Shown in pieces: positions 20,191-27,825 of a stretch of DNA of 64,000 nt. Source of the stretch: Flavobacterium sp. (GTDB lineage Bacteria > Bacteroidota > Bacteroidia > Flavobacteriales > Flavobacteriaceae); NCBI GenBank assembly GCA_023251135.1, contig JAHEZJ010000009.1:1-64000 (forward strand), written 5' to 3'. The stretch's first letter is position 1; the number at the start of each line of letters is the position of its first letter. Below the pieces are notes generated by a model. It worked only from the letters and a program-made list of their open reading frames with translations, searched no databases and was not told the origin of the DNA. The translations under genes were made by a program, and so were the position numbers.

Positions 20191-20220
20191 CAAATGTATA
20201 TAAAAAGTTAAGTAAAACAA
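20191..20220 (-). promoter_or_regulatory. Promoter of the YhcH-SDR-uxuA operon
   Basis: On the minus strand TTG (20220-20218) is followed by exactly 19 bases and then TACATTTG (20198-20191), a very good match to the Bacteroidota -33/-7 pattern. Transcription would start a few bases past the box, within or next to the palindrome at 20169-20182. Confidence 0.6.
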
Positions 20221-20280
20221 CTCGTTTTTGATAAAAAAAATAATAATTTAAAGTGATTCGTAAAATCATTTAACTTAAAA

Positions 20281-21324
20281 ATCAGCAATATCATAACTAT
20301 AAAAAAAATCGCGGAACTGGCTAACGTTTCCCCCGGAACTGTTGACAGAATTATCCATAATCGTGGGCAGGTAGCTCAGGAGAATGTAGATAAAGTAAAT
20401 GCTATTATTGAGGAGTATGGCTACAAAAGAAATATTCTGGCCAGTAATCTGGCGTTGAATAAAAAGTTTCATTTTGCAGTATTTTTACCTCAGTATGAAA
20501 ATTTAGAATACTGGAAAAGTCAGATTGAGGGTATCGAAAAGGCAGCAATAGAGTTTGGTAAATTCGGCATTGTGCTGGATTATTTCTTTTACGATTTTAA
20601 TACCGCTTCTTTCAAAGAGGCTGTCAAAAAAGTACTGGACTTTGAATGTGACGGATTATTGTTTGCGCCTATTTTCTATGAAGAGTCTGTTCAATTCCTG
20701 AAAGAATATAAAAGAACCAATATTCCCGTGGTGATGATTGACTCTAATATTGATTCGGATACTGCTCATGCATATATTGGGCAGGATGCTTTTCAGAGTG
20801 GCTATTTAGCAGGAAGACTGATTAGTTTTGCGGTAAAAAATGAAAGACAGGTTCTCATTTTTAAGATTACCAGAGAGATTGAAAGTACCTCGGTCTATTT
20901 GCAGCGTATTGCCGGATTTCATTCGTTTTTTAAAGATCAGGAGCATCTTAAGAATTTTAAATTTTCAGAAGTCACCATTAAAGATTCCGGAATCGATCAA
21001 TTGAATCTGGAAATGTTTGAAGGCGTCAACAGTGTTTTTGTACCAAATTCACGAGCCTATATCGTTGCCCGATTTTTAGAAGAAAATCATATAAAAGGCA
21101 TCCGAATTATAGGTTATGATTTACTGAAAGAAAATATCGAGTACCTGAACAAAGGTGTGATTGATTTTTTAATCAATCAAAGACCGGAAGAGCAGGGGTA
21201 TATGGGGATTCACTATTTGTATAAAAAATTAGTTCTGCAGGAAACGGTAGAAGACATGCATTATATTCCGCTGGATGTTATTTTAAAAGAGAATTATTTT
21301 CCGACAAATCGGAGAGGTTTTTAA
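20281..21324 (+). CDS. LacI-family transcriptional regulator without a standard start codon
   Basis: The frame is open from 20257 (after a TGA at 20254) to the stop at 21324. It encodes a complete LacI helix-turn-helix (ITIKKIAELANVSPGTVDRI then hinge-helix region ending SNLALNKK) and a periplasmic-binding-protein-like sugar-sensing domain (GIEKAAIEFGKFGI, FAPIFYEE, VVMIDSN, AYIGQDAFQSGYLAG). No ATG, GTG or TTG precedes the HTH in frame; the first such codon is a TTG at 20455, after the whole DNA-binding domain. Translation must use an ATC/ATA/TTA-like codon near 20275-20293, or the true start was lost by mutation. Start given is approximate. Expected role: repressor of the divergent uronate genes. 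Confidence 0.8.
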   Translation: MSNIITIKKIAELANVSPGTVDRIIHNRGQVAQENVDKVNAIIEEYGYKRNILASNLALNKKFHFAVFLPQYENLEYWKSQIEGIEKAAIEFGKFGIVLDYFFYDFNTASFKEAVKKVLDFECDGLLFAPIFYEESVQFLKEYKRTNIPVVMIDSNIDSDTAHAYIGQDAFQSGYLAGRLISFAVKNERQVLIFKITREIESTSVYLQRIAGFHSFFKDQEHLKNFKFSEVTIKDSGIDQLNLEMFEGVNSVFVPNSRAYIVARFLEENHIKGIRIIGYDLLKENIEYLNKGVIDFLINQRPEEQGYMGIHYLYKKLVLQETVEDMHYIPLDVILKENYFPTNRRGF

Positions 21325-21352
21325 AATCGGTTCTGTAGATTTTTTAATTAAT

Positions 21353-21385
21353 AAACCCGACAGGTTTTTAAAACCTGTCGGGTTT
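21353..21385. terminator. Bidirectional terminator between LacI gene and DUF4861 gene
   Basis: AAACCCGACAGGTTTT (21353-21368) pairs perfectly with AAAACCTGTCGGGTTT (21370-21385). It lies between two convergent genes. The same AACCTGTCGGGTT hairpin is a common dispersed intergenic element in flavobacteria, from general knowledge. Confidence 0.75.
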
Positions 21386-21412
21386 GAAAAAGGTTAAACG
21401 CGTAATCAAAAA

Positions 21413-22582
21413 TTACTTTTTTATCTTCACCAAAAGCGGATTGTTTATTTTTTTAGCAAACGAAATTAAATAAGCTTCCCAATCTTTTTTAGTCTGAAAA
21501 GGGCTTCCTTTTTTCCATCCAAAACCTGTGTAGTAAATCGCTTTGTTGTTTTTTACTTGGATATTTCCGTAAAGATTACTCAGATCTTTTTTATCGGTAA
21601 CATAGTGGTCAAAACTTAATAAAGTATTTTTTGGTGCCACAATTCCAGTTCCGATTTCAGAATCGTCAATGGGCTCCCAGTAGCTTATCCAGCCTTCTTT
21701 AGTATTGGTTCCTATCGTTCCTTTTTTGTCGTGTAGTGTTAGTCCTGCTGCCACAGATTTTGTTCCTGTAATACTAATTTCAAAGCGAGACAGGTAACTT
21801 CCATAATCCAGACTAATGAGTTTCGATTCGGTAATTCTGTTGCCTTTTGCATCCCAATCGGCATAAGTCAGCGTAAAGCTGGTTCTGATGGGGCCGGTAG
21901 TAATGGTTTTCCAGCGGATGAAATTTTTAGAAAAATAGTATTTGTCATCAACTTTAACCGCAATTCCGCCTACACCGCGGCTGTCACCTACGTGAAAATT
22001 GTCTAAACCTTCGCCAGTATCTTTGTGATACGTTCCGGTTCCATTAGTCGCTTTTTCGTACCATTTGTTAATAATGGGGTAGTCAACCCTTTTGAGCCAG
22101 GCATCGATTCCGCTGGTCAGCGTTCCACCGGGAATTTGGTCTTCCACCATTTTTTGGGCGACCGGACCATACGTTCTGAAAGCGACTTTGTTATTTTCCC
22201 AGGCGTAATCATCTGTTCGTTCCGGAACAAATCTCGAGTAACAATTGAGTGTTGTTTCTTTTGGAGGATTTTCGGACACTAAAATTTCAAAATCTTTATG
22301 GGAGGAAGCTTTTATTTGGGGCTGAAACAACAATACATCCATTGTCCCGTCACCGTCGTTGTCGACAGCCTGAGTGGTTAAGAGTGTGTTGCTGCCGATC
22401 TCTTTAATAATGCAATTTTCCAGTTTGGTTCCGGCAGGGAAGCTGAGGATTTTTTGGGTCAGTTCGATCGTTTCAAATTCACGGTCCAAAGGCAGAGAGT
22501 TGGTAACCGTGATGATTTTATTTTGGGCATGGACGGCAAAACTACTGGCCAGAATCGCAGTGAATACAAGGTGTTTTTTCAA
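21413..22582 (-). CDS. Secreted DUF4861-family protein
   Basis: A 389-residue protein with signal peptide (to residue 19, AVHAQ). The pattern ITVTNSLPLDRE, the DNDGDGTMDVLLFQP block and GLDNFHVGDSRGVGGIAV fit the DUF4861 family, which occurs in PULs for pectin, ulvan and other uronate-containing glycans. Its catalytic function is not established to my knowledge. The gene faces the LacI gene and is read toward it, separated by a shared terminator. It is the right-hand edge of the PUL. Confidence 0.8.
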   Translation of the reverse strand: MKKHLVFTAILASSFAVHAQNKIITVTNSLPLDREFETIELTQKILSFPAGTKLENCIIKEIGSNTLLTTQAVDNDGDGTMDVLLFQPQIKASSHKDFEILVSENPPKETTLNCYSRFVPERTDDYAWENNKVAFRTYGPVAQKMVEDQIPGGTLTSGIDAWLKRVDYPIINKWYEKATNGTGTYHKDTGEGLDNFHVGDSRGVGGIAVKVDDKYYFSKNFIRWKTITTGPIRTSFTLTYADWDAKGNRITESKLISLDYGSYLSRFEISITGTKSVAAGLTLHDKKGTIGTNTKEGWISYWEPIDDSEIGTGIVAPKNTLLSFDHYVTDKKDLSNLYGNIQVKNNKAIYYTGFGWKKGSPFQTKKDWEAYLISFAKKINNPLLVKIKK

Positions 22583-22906
22583 AATTCAATTTTTTAATGT
22601 TCTGAAATGGCATTGTTTTTTGTGAATTATAAATTTACAAATGAAATTGAATTTAAAAATACGGATTAGGAGCAATAATGTACAAGTTATTGTTGCTCAG
22701 TTGTTTATTAGGTATGGTGATTTGAACACATAAAAACATAGATTTCTTTGGCAGGAAAGAATGCAGAAAGAAATATATTTTTTTCACATAGCCTATTTAT
22801 GTGTATTTTAAAGAAGTGAAGCGCCTTTTTTGAAGGTTAAAAAACTATGTTTCTATGTGTTAAGGGCTAATTTTATTAAGCATAATTTAAAACATAATTT
22901 ATCTTT
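22583..22906. repeat. Gap with CTATGTTTCTATGTGTT-type inverted repeats
   Basis: AACACATAAAAACATAG at 22725-22741 is complementary, with mismatches, to CTATGTTTCTATGTGTTAA at 22845-22863, and a third related copy (CACATAGCCTATTTATGTG, 22785-22803) lies inside. Related single copies occur at about 6034, 7833-7905 and 30786. The gap encodes nothing else I can see. Confidence 0.55.
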
Positions 22907-23281
22907 TTAAACCGATTCCCACTTTCCATTTTGTTTGGCGAGATCAATGCAAAGCTGACCATATTGGGTCATTAAACCTTCTGCGATCATTCTTTCTGCC
23001 CGGTCTTTATTGGGCTGACTCCATTTGCTTTTTTTAGGATTTCTCGGGGTAAATGTCAAATAATAACTCTCGGGATCCCGTTTTTTGCACAAACTGTCAA
23101 TCCAGCCAAAACACAAAGCTTCTTCAGTAGCTTCAATCAGATTTACACTTTCCGTTTTACTTTTTTTGTGGTATAAAATCAACCAGACTGATTTTTCGAT
23201 CTGACTGTTTTCCTGTAGCCAATCACGCCATTCTTTTCGGGTTTTGGCATAGACTGCTATTCTTCCGTCTTTTGTTTCCAT
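22907..23281 (-). CDS. YdeI/OmpD-associated family protein, short form
   Basis: Start taken at ATG 23281 (METKDGRIAVYAKTRKEWRD); an upstream in-frame start at 23329 would add a run of poorly conserved residues. The 124-residue product has the N-terminal half of YdeI-like proteins: EWRDWLQENSQIEKSVWLIL, CFGWIDS, and TPRNPKKSKWSQPN. The usual family length is about 180-200 residues with a second C-terminal domain; here the frame ends soon after GLMTQYGQLCIDLAKQNGKW, so that domain is missing. It may be a naturally short relative or a truncated gene. Confidence 0.75.
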   Translation of the reverse strand: METKDGRIAVYAKTRKEWRDWLQENSQIEKSVWLILYHKKSKTESVNLIEATEEALCFGWIDSLCKKRDPESYYLTFTPRNPKKSKWSQPNKDRAERMIAEGLMTQYGQLCIDLAKQNGKWESV

Positions 23282-23578
23282 AAGTTTAGCATTGAAAATG
23301 ATTATAAATTTAATGAATTTTAATTGCAAAGTGCAAAGTTTTGCGGATGCTAAGTAGAAGAATATGCGCCGTGAAGGTTTTAGAATTTAAATTGTGATTG
23401 GATTTGTAAACCTTTGTATCTTTGTGTTTTAGGATATTTTCGTCTTTTGAAAGCTATAAAAAAGCAAGGAAAGAAGATACCATTTGAAGTATAAGCTATA
23501 CGTATTTTTGGAAAGATCTCTTATTCAGATGTGGGAAGGATAATAAGTCAGGATTAATAACCATTCAAATAAAATATT

Positions 23579-23953
23579 ATGATACATCAAATTGATACAA
23601 CAGACAATATAGTTGCTTTTCGGGCCTTGGCGGAGCTCACAACAGAAGATTTTTTAAATGTAGTGATTCCAGCCGTGGAGCAATTAGTAAAACAAACCAA
23701 CGAAATCAATTTTTTGCTGGTACTGGATACGGATAGCGAAATTTTTTCATCGGGTACATGGCTGGAAAATGCTTTACTAGGCTTAAAACCTCTTGGAAAG
23801 TGGAATAGAGCCGCCATCATTTCAGATTCGGAAGTGGTTATTTCCTTTGTTAATGGATTTAGTGCTATCGTTCCGGGCGAATTTCAGGGTTTTAAAAGAG
23901 AATCCTTCAATAAAGCACTAAACTGGGTGGAAGGGAATATTAATTTGCATTAG
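23579..23953 (+). CDS. SpoIIAA-like (STAS-related) protein
   Basis: A 124-residue soluble protein resembling the SpoIIAA-like family (Pfam PF11964), small alpha/beta proteins related to STAS domains. The pattern NIVAFRALAELTTEDFLNVV followed by INFLLVLDTD and RAAIISDSEVVISFVNGFSAI is typical. Function of these stand-alone proteins is unknown; they may bind lipids or act in stress signalling. It stands alone, closed by a strong terminator 18 bp downstream. Confidence 0.75.
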   Translation: MIHQIDTTDNIVAFRALAELTTEDFLNVVIPAVEQLVKQTNEINFLLVLDTDSEIFSSGTWLENALLGLKPLGKWNRAAIISDSEVVISFVNGFSAIVPGEFQGFKRESFNKALNWVEGNINLH

Positions 23954-23963
23954 AATTTCTAAG

Positions 23964-24040
23964 AAAAAAATAGCCTCGAATTCATGAACGATGGTCTGAG
24001 GATACAGTGCCATATTCATAAATTCGAGGCTAAACTATTT
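23964..24040 (+). terminator. Long hairpin after the SpoIIAA-like gene
   Basis: TAGCCTCGAATTCATGAA (23971-23988) pairs with TTCATAAATTCGAGGCTA (24015-24032), one mismatch, and is followed by TATTTTT. An A-run on the other side lets it serve the convergent gene at 24101 as well. Confidence 0.7.
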
Positions 24041-24100
24041 TTGATCAATTTTGAAATAAGTCCGTTTGTTTTCAGGATTGAAACCTGAAACCAAAAAGGC

Positions 24101-24370
24101 CTAATGATTGTATTCGATACCGCTGCTTACGTTGCGGTCTCTTTTAGCTTTTGTAGTTTTTGATATTTGTTTGTAACAAGCGGTTGCTAATAAGGGTACA
24201 GCAAGGCTTCCCACAACGGCAGCGGTTTTATTCTGTCCTGCTTTTTTTAAAAGGGCACCAGCGATAAGTGTTCCTACACCTGCGAAAATCAAATTTTTTA
24301 CAGAAAGCTTAGAGGCTGGTTTTGGGGTAATTCCGTGTAATAGAGGATCTATAAAATTTAATTTTTCCAT
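24101..24370 (-). CDS. Small membrane protein of unknown function
   Basis: An 89-residue protein I do not recognise. It has a polar N-terminus (MEKLNFIDPLLHGITPKPAS), then two hydrophobic segments (about residues 27-41 and 49-64) divided by KKAGQNKT, then a basic tail (KQISKTTKAKRDRN). It is probably an inner-membrane protein. It stands alone, convergent with the SpoIIAA-like gene. Codon use is like the neighbours. Confidence 0.55.
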   Translation of the reverse strand: MEKLNFIDPLLHGITPKPASKLSVKNLIFAGVGTLIAGALLKKAGQNKTAAVVGSLAVPLLATACYKQISKTTKAKRDRNVSSGIEYNH

Positions 24371-24856
24371 GATTATACTAATTTATTTAATTAAACTTGT
24401 TTATTATTTATTCAGATAGATTTCACTATCCGTTTTGTTTTTATTTCAATTGCCGTCAAAAAAGACTCCTGCAAATACTTGTTCAAAAAACAAGCGAAAA
24501 TCCTGCCAGATTATAACTGTGACCATCATTTAGCAAAATTTTATAATTATACAAAAACCATAAGGAAATTGTGACATAATGGCTAAAATAGTATGCGAAA
24601 GTCTATTTTATATGACAATTACCAATGTTTTAAAATTACTGCAATTCTGCTTACTACAATTATATAGTTTTGCTTTTTTATTATACAATTTCATTCCAGT
24701 TGTTAATTTACAAAAATAACCGTTAAGTTTAATTTCTTAACGGTTATGGGATATATTTGGCAAAATTTTTAGAGTTTTCTGCGATTTATGTCGAAAAAAG
24801 AAACCTGTGAGAGCTGTCTTAAGTGTTTGTTCCAATCATCGCCCTCATTCGGATTA
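24371..24856. other. Gene-free AT-rich gap
   Basis: About 485 bp with no coding frame I can support. It holds the terminator at 24712-24747 for the gene on its right and, close to the left gene, presumably that gene's promoter; no clear -33/-7 pair was found. Confidence 0.5.
24712..24747 (-). terminator. Terminator downstream of the DsbA-family gene
   Basis: ATAACCGTTAAG (24716-24727) and CTTAACGGTTAT (24736-24747) form a perfect 12-bp stem with an 8-base loop. On the minus strand the stem is followed by TTTTTG. It lies 110 bp past the stop at 24857. Confidence 0.7.
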
Positions 24857-25849
24857 TTAGTTTTTATCGGGACTGTAGAGCACTCCGTTTTTTATAGATT
24901 TCTTATTCAACGCTCCTTTTTTAGATAAATTTTCTAAGATGTCTATTGCTTCAGAAAGAGAAATGTCCAATAGAACGGCATATTCCTTTGGAGCAAGAGT
25001 CGGATAAATTTCAAAAAGGGATAATGGATTTTCACTTGCAATTTTCTTCTTTTTGGCTTCAGGATACAAGGCTAACAGCGCATTTTCATAAGAAGCATAA
25101 GGTTTAGAGCCGTAAACCGTTAGCTGATTGTTAGTTCCGTCAGAGAAAAACAGGGTAGGAAAGCCTCTTACGCCAAGGGTTCTTGCATAATTCAGGTCTT
25201 CCTGAAAAAGAAGTCTGGCATCACCTTCATAGTCTGATTTTAACTTTTTTGTGTCGAGTCCGGCAAGACTGGCAGCTTCAGAAATATTTTCCCATTTAGC
25301 GATGTTTTTCTTTTCGAGATACAATTGCTCCCTTAAAATTCGCATGAACTTTACAGCTTTGTCTTTGTCCTGAATTTGTGCTGCTTTCATGGCAATACAG
25401 GACGGATAGGAAGAATCAAGCGGGTCTTCAATCCATACATTTCCGTCGATTGGCATTTCGTAATGTACACTTGCGGCATCCCAATGATGGGCCACATCTG
25501 CAGGTTTACTTATTCCACCGCTATTGTAGGACCAATCGGGAAGCAAACCGCCCATTCTGTAATCAATATCAATATAAGCACCGTATTCGAGTTTTAATTT
25601 TCTCAATTGAGGCTCAATTCCCCAGCAAGAAGAGCAGATCGGATCTGTGTAATAAATAATTTTGACAGGTTTATTTTCTGTTGGAATAGTGCTGTTTTCA
25701 TTTGTCTTTTCGTTAGTGGGCATTTCGCATGTTCCGGTTTCGGGATCACACAATAGGGGATTTGTTTTGCTTGTACTCATTTTTGAATTTATTTGTGATT
25801 GACAGTTCGTACTGCAAATCAGAATTAGTAATAGCGACAGCCTTTTCAT
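24857..25849 (-). CDS. DsbA-family (FrnE/SpxH-type) thioredoxin-fold protein
   Basis: A 330-residue protein. The core (about 62-270) is a DsbA-like thioredoxin fold with an active-site-like CSSCW motif (YYTDPICSSCWGIEPQLRKL) and a cis-Pro loop in GVRGFPTLFF. This layout fits the ClpXP-adapter/FrnE group that includes SpxH. The N-terminus has a possible lipoprotein signal (LILICSTNC) from the ATG at 25849, but an ATG at 25780 (MSTSKTNPLLCDPETGTCEM) would give a cytosolic protein; SpxH-type proteins are cytosolic, so the start is uncertain. A second Cys pair (LCDPETGTCE) precedes the core, and a C-terminal 60 residues may form a winged helix. It is divergent from an HxlR regulator. Confidence 0.75.
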   Translation of the reverse strand: MKRLSLLLILICSTNCQSQINSKMSTSKTNPLLCDPETGTCEMPTNEKTNENSTIPTENKPVKIIYYTDPICSSCWGIEPQLRKLKLEYGAYIDIDYRMGGLLPDWSYNSGGISKPADVAHHWDAASVHYEMPIDGNVWIEDPLDSSYPSCIAMKAAQIQDKDKAVKFMRILREQLYLEKKNIAKWENISEAASLAGLDTKKLKSDYEGDARLLFQEDLNYARTLGVRGFPTLFFSDGTNNQLTVYGSKPYASYENALLALYPEAKKKKIASENPLSLFEIYPTLAPKEYAVLLDISLSEAIDILENLSKKGALNKKSIKNGVLYSPDKN

Positions 25850-25946
25850 AAATAACTGTTTTAAATTTACGCTTCAATTTTAAATTTTTATAATTTTACT
25901 GTAAAGTTCGTCCATCTATAATCACAAGTCAATTAGTCTAAAAAAT

Positions 25947-26264
25947 ATGACTACACAAAATAAAGCAGAAACAGAGACCGAATGTCCTGCACAGGGACTT
26001 CTCAAGCTACTTTCCGGTAAATGGAAACCACAGATTTTTTTGCTGGCGGTTAGCGGTCCTTTACGTTTCAACGGACTTTTAAGAGATATAAAAGGAGCGA
26101 ACAAACAATCTATCGCGACAGCACTTCGTGAACTGGAGGATTTTGGAATTTTAGATAAAAAGGTGATCCAGTTAAAACCATTGCATATCGAATACAATCT
26201 ATCCGAGAAAGGAGCGTCTTTAATTCCGGTTTTTAAACAACTGGAGTTTTTCTCTCAGGGATAA
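25947..26264 (+). CDS. HxlR-family winged-helix regulator
   Basis: A 105-residue HxlR (MarR-like) regulator: CPAQGLLKLLSGKWKPQIF, then LRFNGLLRDIKGANKQSIAT and LRELEDFGILDKK, the standard family blocks. A cysteine at residue 14, just before the first helix, is the position used by redox-sensing members such as YodB and HypR. It is divergent from the DsbA-family gene with about 100 bp between, so it probably controls it in response to thiol or quinone stress; this is inference from arrangement. Confidence 0.9.
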   Translation: MTTQNKAETETECPAQGLLKLLSGKWKPQIFLLAVSGPLRFNGLLRDIKGANKQSIATALRELEDFGILDKKVIQLKPLHIEYNLSEKGASLIPVFKQLEFFSQG

Positions 26265-26326
26265 GGTAACGGGTTCGGGGTGATTTTAGACAATTACACA
26301 AAGCAAACGATTAAAGCCTATACATT

Positions 26327-26725
26327 ATGAAAAAGCTAGTACTAATTTTTTTGTTGTTATTACAAATCCCTGTAATCTCTGGGAACAACCAAAGTCAGGA
26401 TTCTTCGGCTAAAAGAATTGTAGGAACCTGGTTTGCCGATGCAAACAGAAATACAAGATGGGTATTTACCGCAGACGGAAAAGTGTTTAACTACGATAAA
26501 AATACCTTCAAAGTGATGTACCGCTATACGATTTCAAACAGCTGTCAGAACAATTCAGACGATAGTGCTGAATTTTTGACCTTAATGGATAAGGACGGTG
26601 ATGAGTTTTGTTTTAGATTGAATGGCGTAAATGAAAATAAAAACGGCATATTATCGATGACGAATATGAGTAATATGGAAGCGCTTTTGTTTGTGAACGA
26701 TGTAAACATAACAACAGCAAAGTAG
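26327..26725 (+). CDS. Secreted lipocalin-like small protein
   Basis: A 132-residue protein with signal peptide (to about residue 19). The mature part (RIVGTWFADANRNTRWVFTA, YRYTISNSCQ, GDEFCFRLNGV) has the -GTW- opening and alternating strands of lipocalin-like/DUF proteins of Bacteroidota. Two cysteines near 64 and 87 could form a disulfide. Function is unknown. It is 62 bp after the HxlR gene on the same strand. Confidence 0.55.
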   Translation: MKKLVLIFLLLLQIPVISGNNQSQDSSAKRIVGTWFADANRNTRWVFTADGKVFNYDKNTFKVMYRYTISNSCQNNSDDSAEFLTLMDKDGDEFCFRLNGVNENKNGILSMTNMSNMEALLFVNDVNITTAK

Positions 26726-26749
26726 TATTGCTAAGAAAATTTTATACGA

Positions 26750-27178
26750 TTAGTTTTTTCTGGGCCATTTCCACGCCAGAACTACAATTATGGCGGTAAT
26801 GATACTTTCGAAAAGCGCCAGAAAAACATAAAAGCTTTTCCATACTGTTAGCGAGCCAATCGCAATGAGCAGCATGATTAGGGTAAAGAATATCCCAAAC
26901 AAAATATGGAGCAATCTGTTTATTTTTGGCTTTAAAAAAATAGAGAACAGTACCATTAGAGGAGGCATAGCGAGTAAAATAGCTGCAGAAAGTAATTTCA
27001 TCGGACTGTTTAATAGATTGTCACCACTTACAAGTCCGGCTGTTTTTCCGGGCAGGTACAATTCAAAATAATCACCATACAAATAACACAACGTTACCGC
27101 CGCCCAAAGAAATGCAAGTTTTATTCTGATATTGACTTCGAAATCTTTTAAATTACTGGTATTCTGATTAGTATCCAT
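26750..27178 (-). CDS. DUF6326-family membrane protein
   Basis: A 142-residue inner-membrane protein with four hydrophobic segments (about 20-38, 62-82, 88-108, 114-136). The opening IRIKLAFLWAAVTLCYLYGD followed by YFELYLPG matches what I recall of the DUF6326 family. Function is unknown. It is convergent with the lipocalin-like gene, with 24 bp between the two stops. Confidence 0.7.
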   Translation of the reverse strand: MDTNQNTSNLKDFEVNIRIKLAFLWAAVTLCYLYGDYFELYLPGKTAGLVSGDNLLNSPMKLLSAAILLAMPPLMVLFSIFLKPKINRLLHILFGIFFTLIMLLIAIGSLTVWKSFYVFLALFESIITAIIVVLAWKWPRKN

Positions 27179-27309
27179 ATGGTTTTGTTTTTTGGTATGA
27201 CGGAACTTTCAGTATTTTGTTACAATTTACAGCTTTGTGAATTTGATAAAAAGAAAATTTTGCTGCAATCATTAAACTTTTATTAACAAAAAGTAAATTT
27301 TCATTCGTT

Positions 27310-27317
27310 TATATTTG
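27310..27317 (+). promoter_or_regulatory. Candidate -7 box for the TlpA/peroxiredoxin operon
   Basis: TATATTTG fits TAnnTTTG and lies 32 bases before the ATG at 27349. No clear TTG was found at the standard spacing. Confidence 0.4.
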
Positions 27318-27348
27318 TAAGGTAAAAATGTAAATAGCACTAACGAAT

Positions 27349-27822
27349 ATGAAAACCAACTTCTTAAGAATTCTTGTTTTATTTGCTTTCTCCGTAAGTG
27401 GTTACAGTCAAAACGTGAAGCTGTTAAATATAGATCAGCTAAACGAAAGAATTAAGAATGGAAAAGACAGTACTTATGTCGTTAATTTCTGGGCTACCTG
27501 GTGTGCACCCTGCATTAAAGAACTACCTCATTTTGAGAAGTTAAAGGCCGATTATAAGTCAGATAAATTAGCTGTTTTACTGGTAAGTGTCGATTTTAAA
27601 TCGAAATTAAAGTCGGCTGTAGTTCCGTTTGTCAAAAGGAAAGGCCTGAAAAATGAAGTTTTTCTATTAAATGAGAGCAGTCCGCAGGAATATATTGACC
27701 GCATTGATCCGAACTGGTCGGGAAGTATTCCGGCAACATTATTCATTAAAGAGGATAAAAGAAAATTTATAGAATCTGAATTTACCTATGACCAATTATT
27801 AACTGAATATAAAAAACTGTAA
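27349..27822 (+). CDS. TlpA-family thiol-disulfide oxidoreductase
   Basis: A 157-residue periplasmic thioredoxin-fold protein with signal peptide (to about residue 20) and the active site NFWATWCAPCIKELP (Cys near 53 and 56), and cis-Pro in GSIPATLF. TlpA-type proteins keep substrate cysteines reduced, for example in cytochrome c maturation. It is 3 bp from the next redox gene, so the two form an operon. Confidence 0.92.
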   Translation: MKTNFLRILVLFAFSVSGYSQNVKLLNIDQLNERIKNGKDSTYVVNFWATWCAPCIKELPHFEKLKADYKSDKLAVLLVSVDFKSKLKSAVVPFVKRKGLKNEVFLLNESSPQEYIDRIDPNWSGSIPATLFIKEDKRKFIESEFTYDQLLTEYKKL

Positions 27823-27825
27823 ATT

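Larger units (their letters stand above)
19772..20256. other. Regulatory intergenic region between uronate operon and LacI gene
   Basis: This 485-bp gap holds two facing promoter boxes and a palindrome (20161-20220, listed separately). The part from 19772 to 20160 is T-rich and encodes nothing I can support; it would be an unusually long 5' leader of the uronate operon. No riboswitch fold was recognised. Confidence 0.6.

Noticed and set aside
20455-21324. Starting the LacI-type regulator at the TTG at 20455
   Set aside because: This would remove the whole helix-turn-helix, which is perfectly encoded just upstream in the same frame.
23417-23424. TATCTTTG as promoter of the SpoIIAA-like gene
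   Set aside because: It is part of a CCTTTGTATCTTTGTG-type dispersed low-complexity repeat and is 155 bases from the start, so the match is likely chance.
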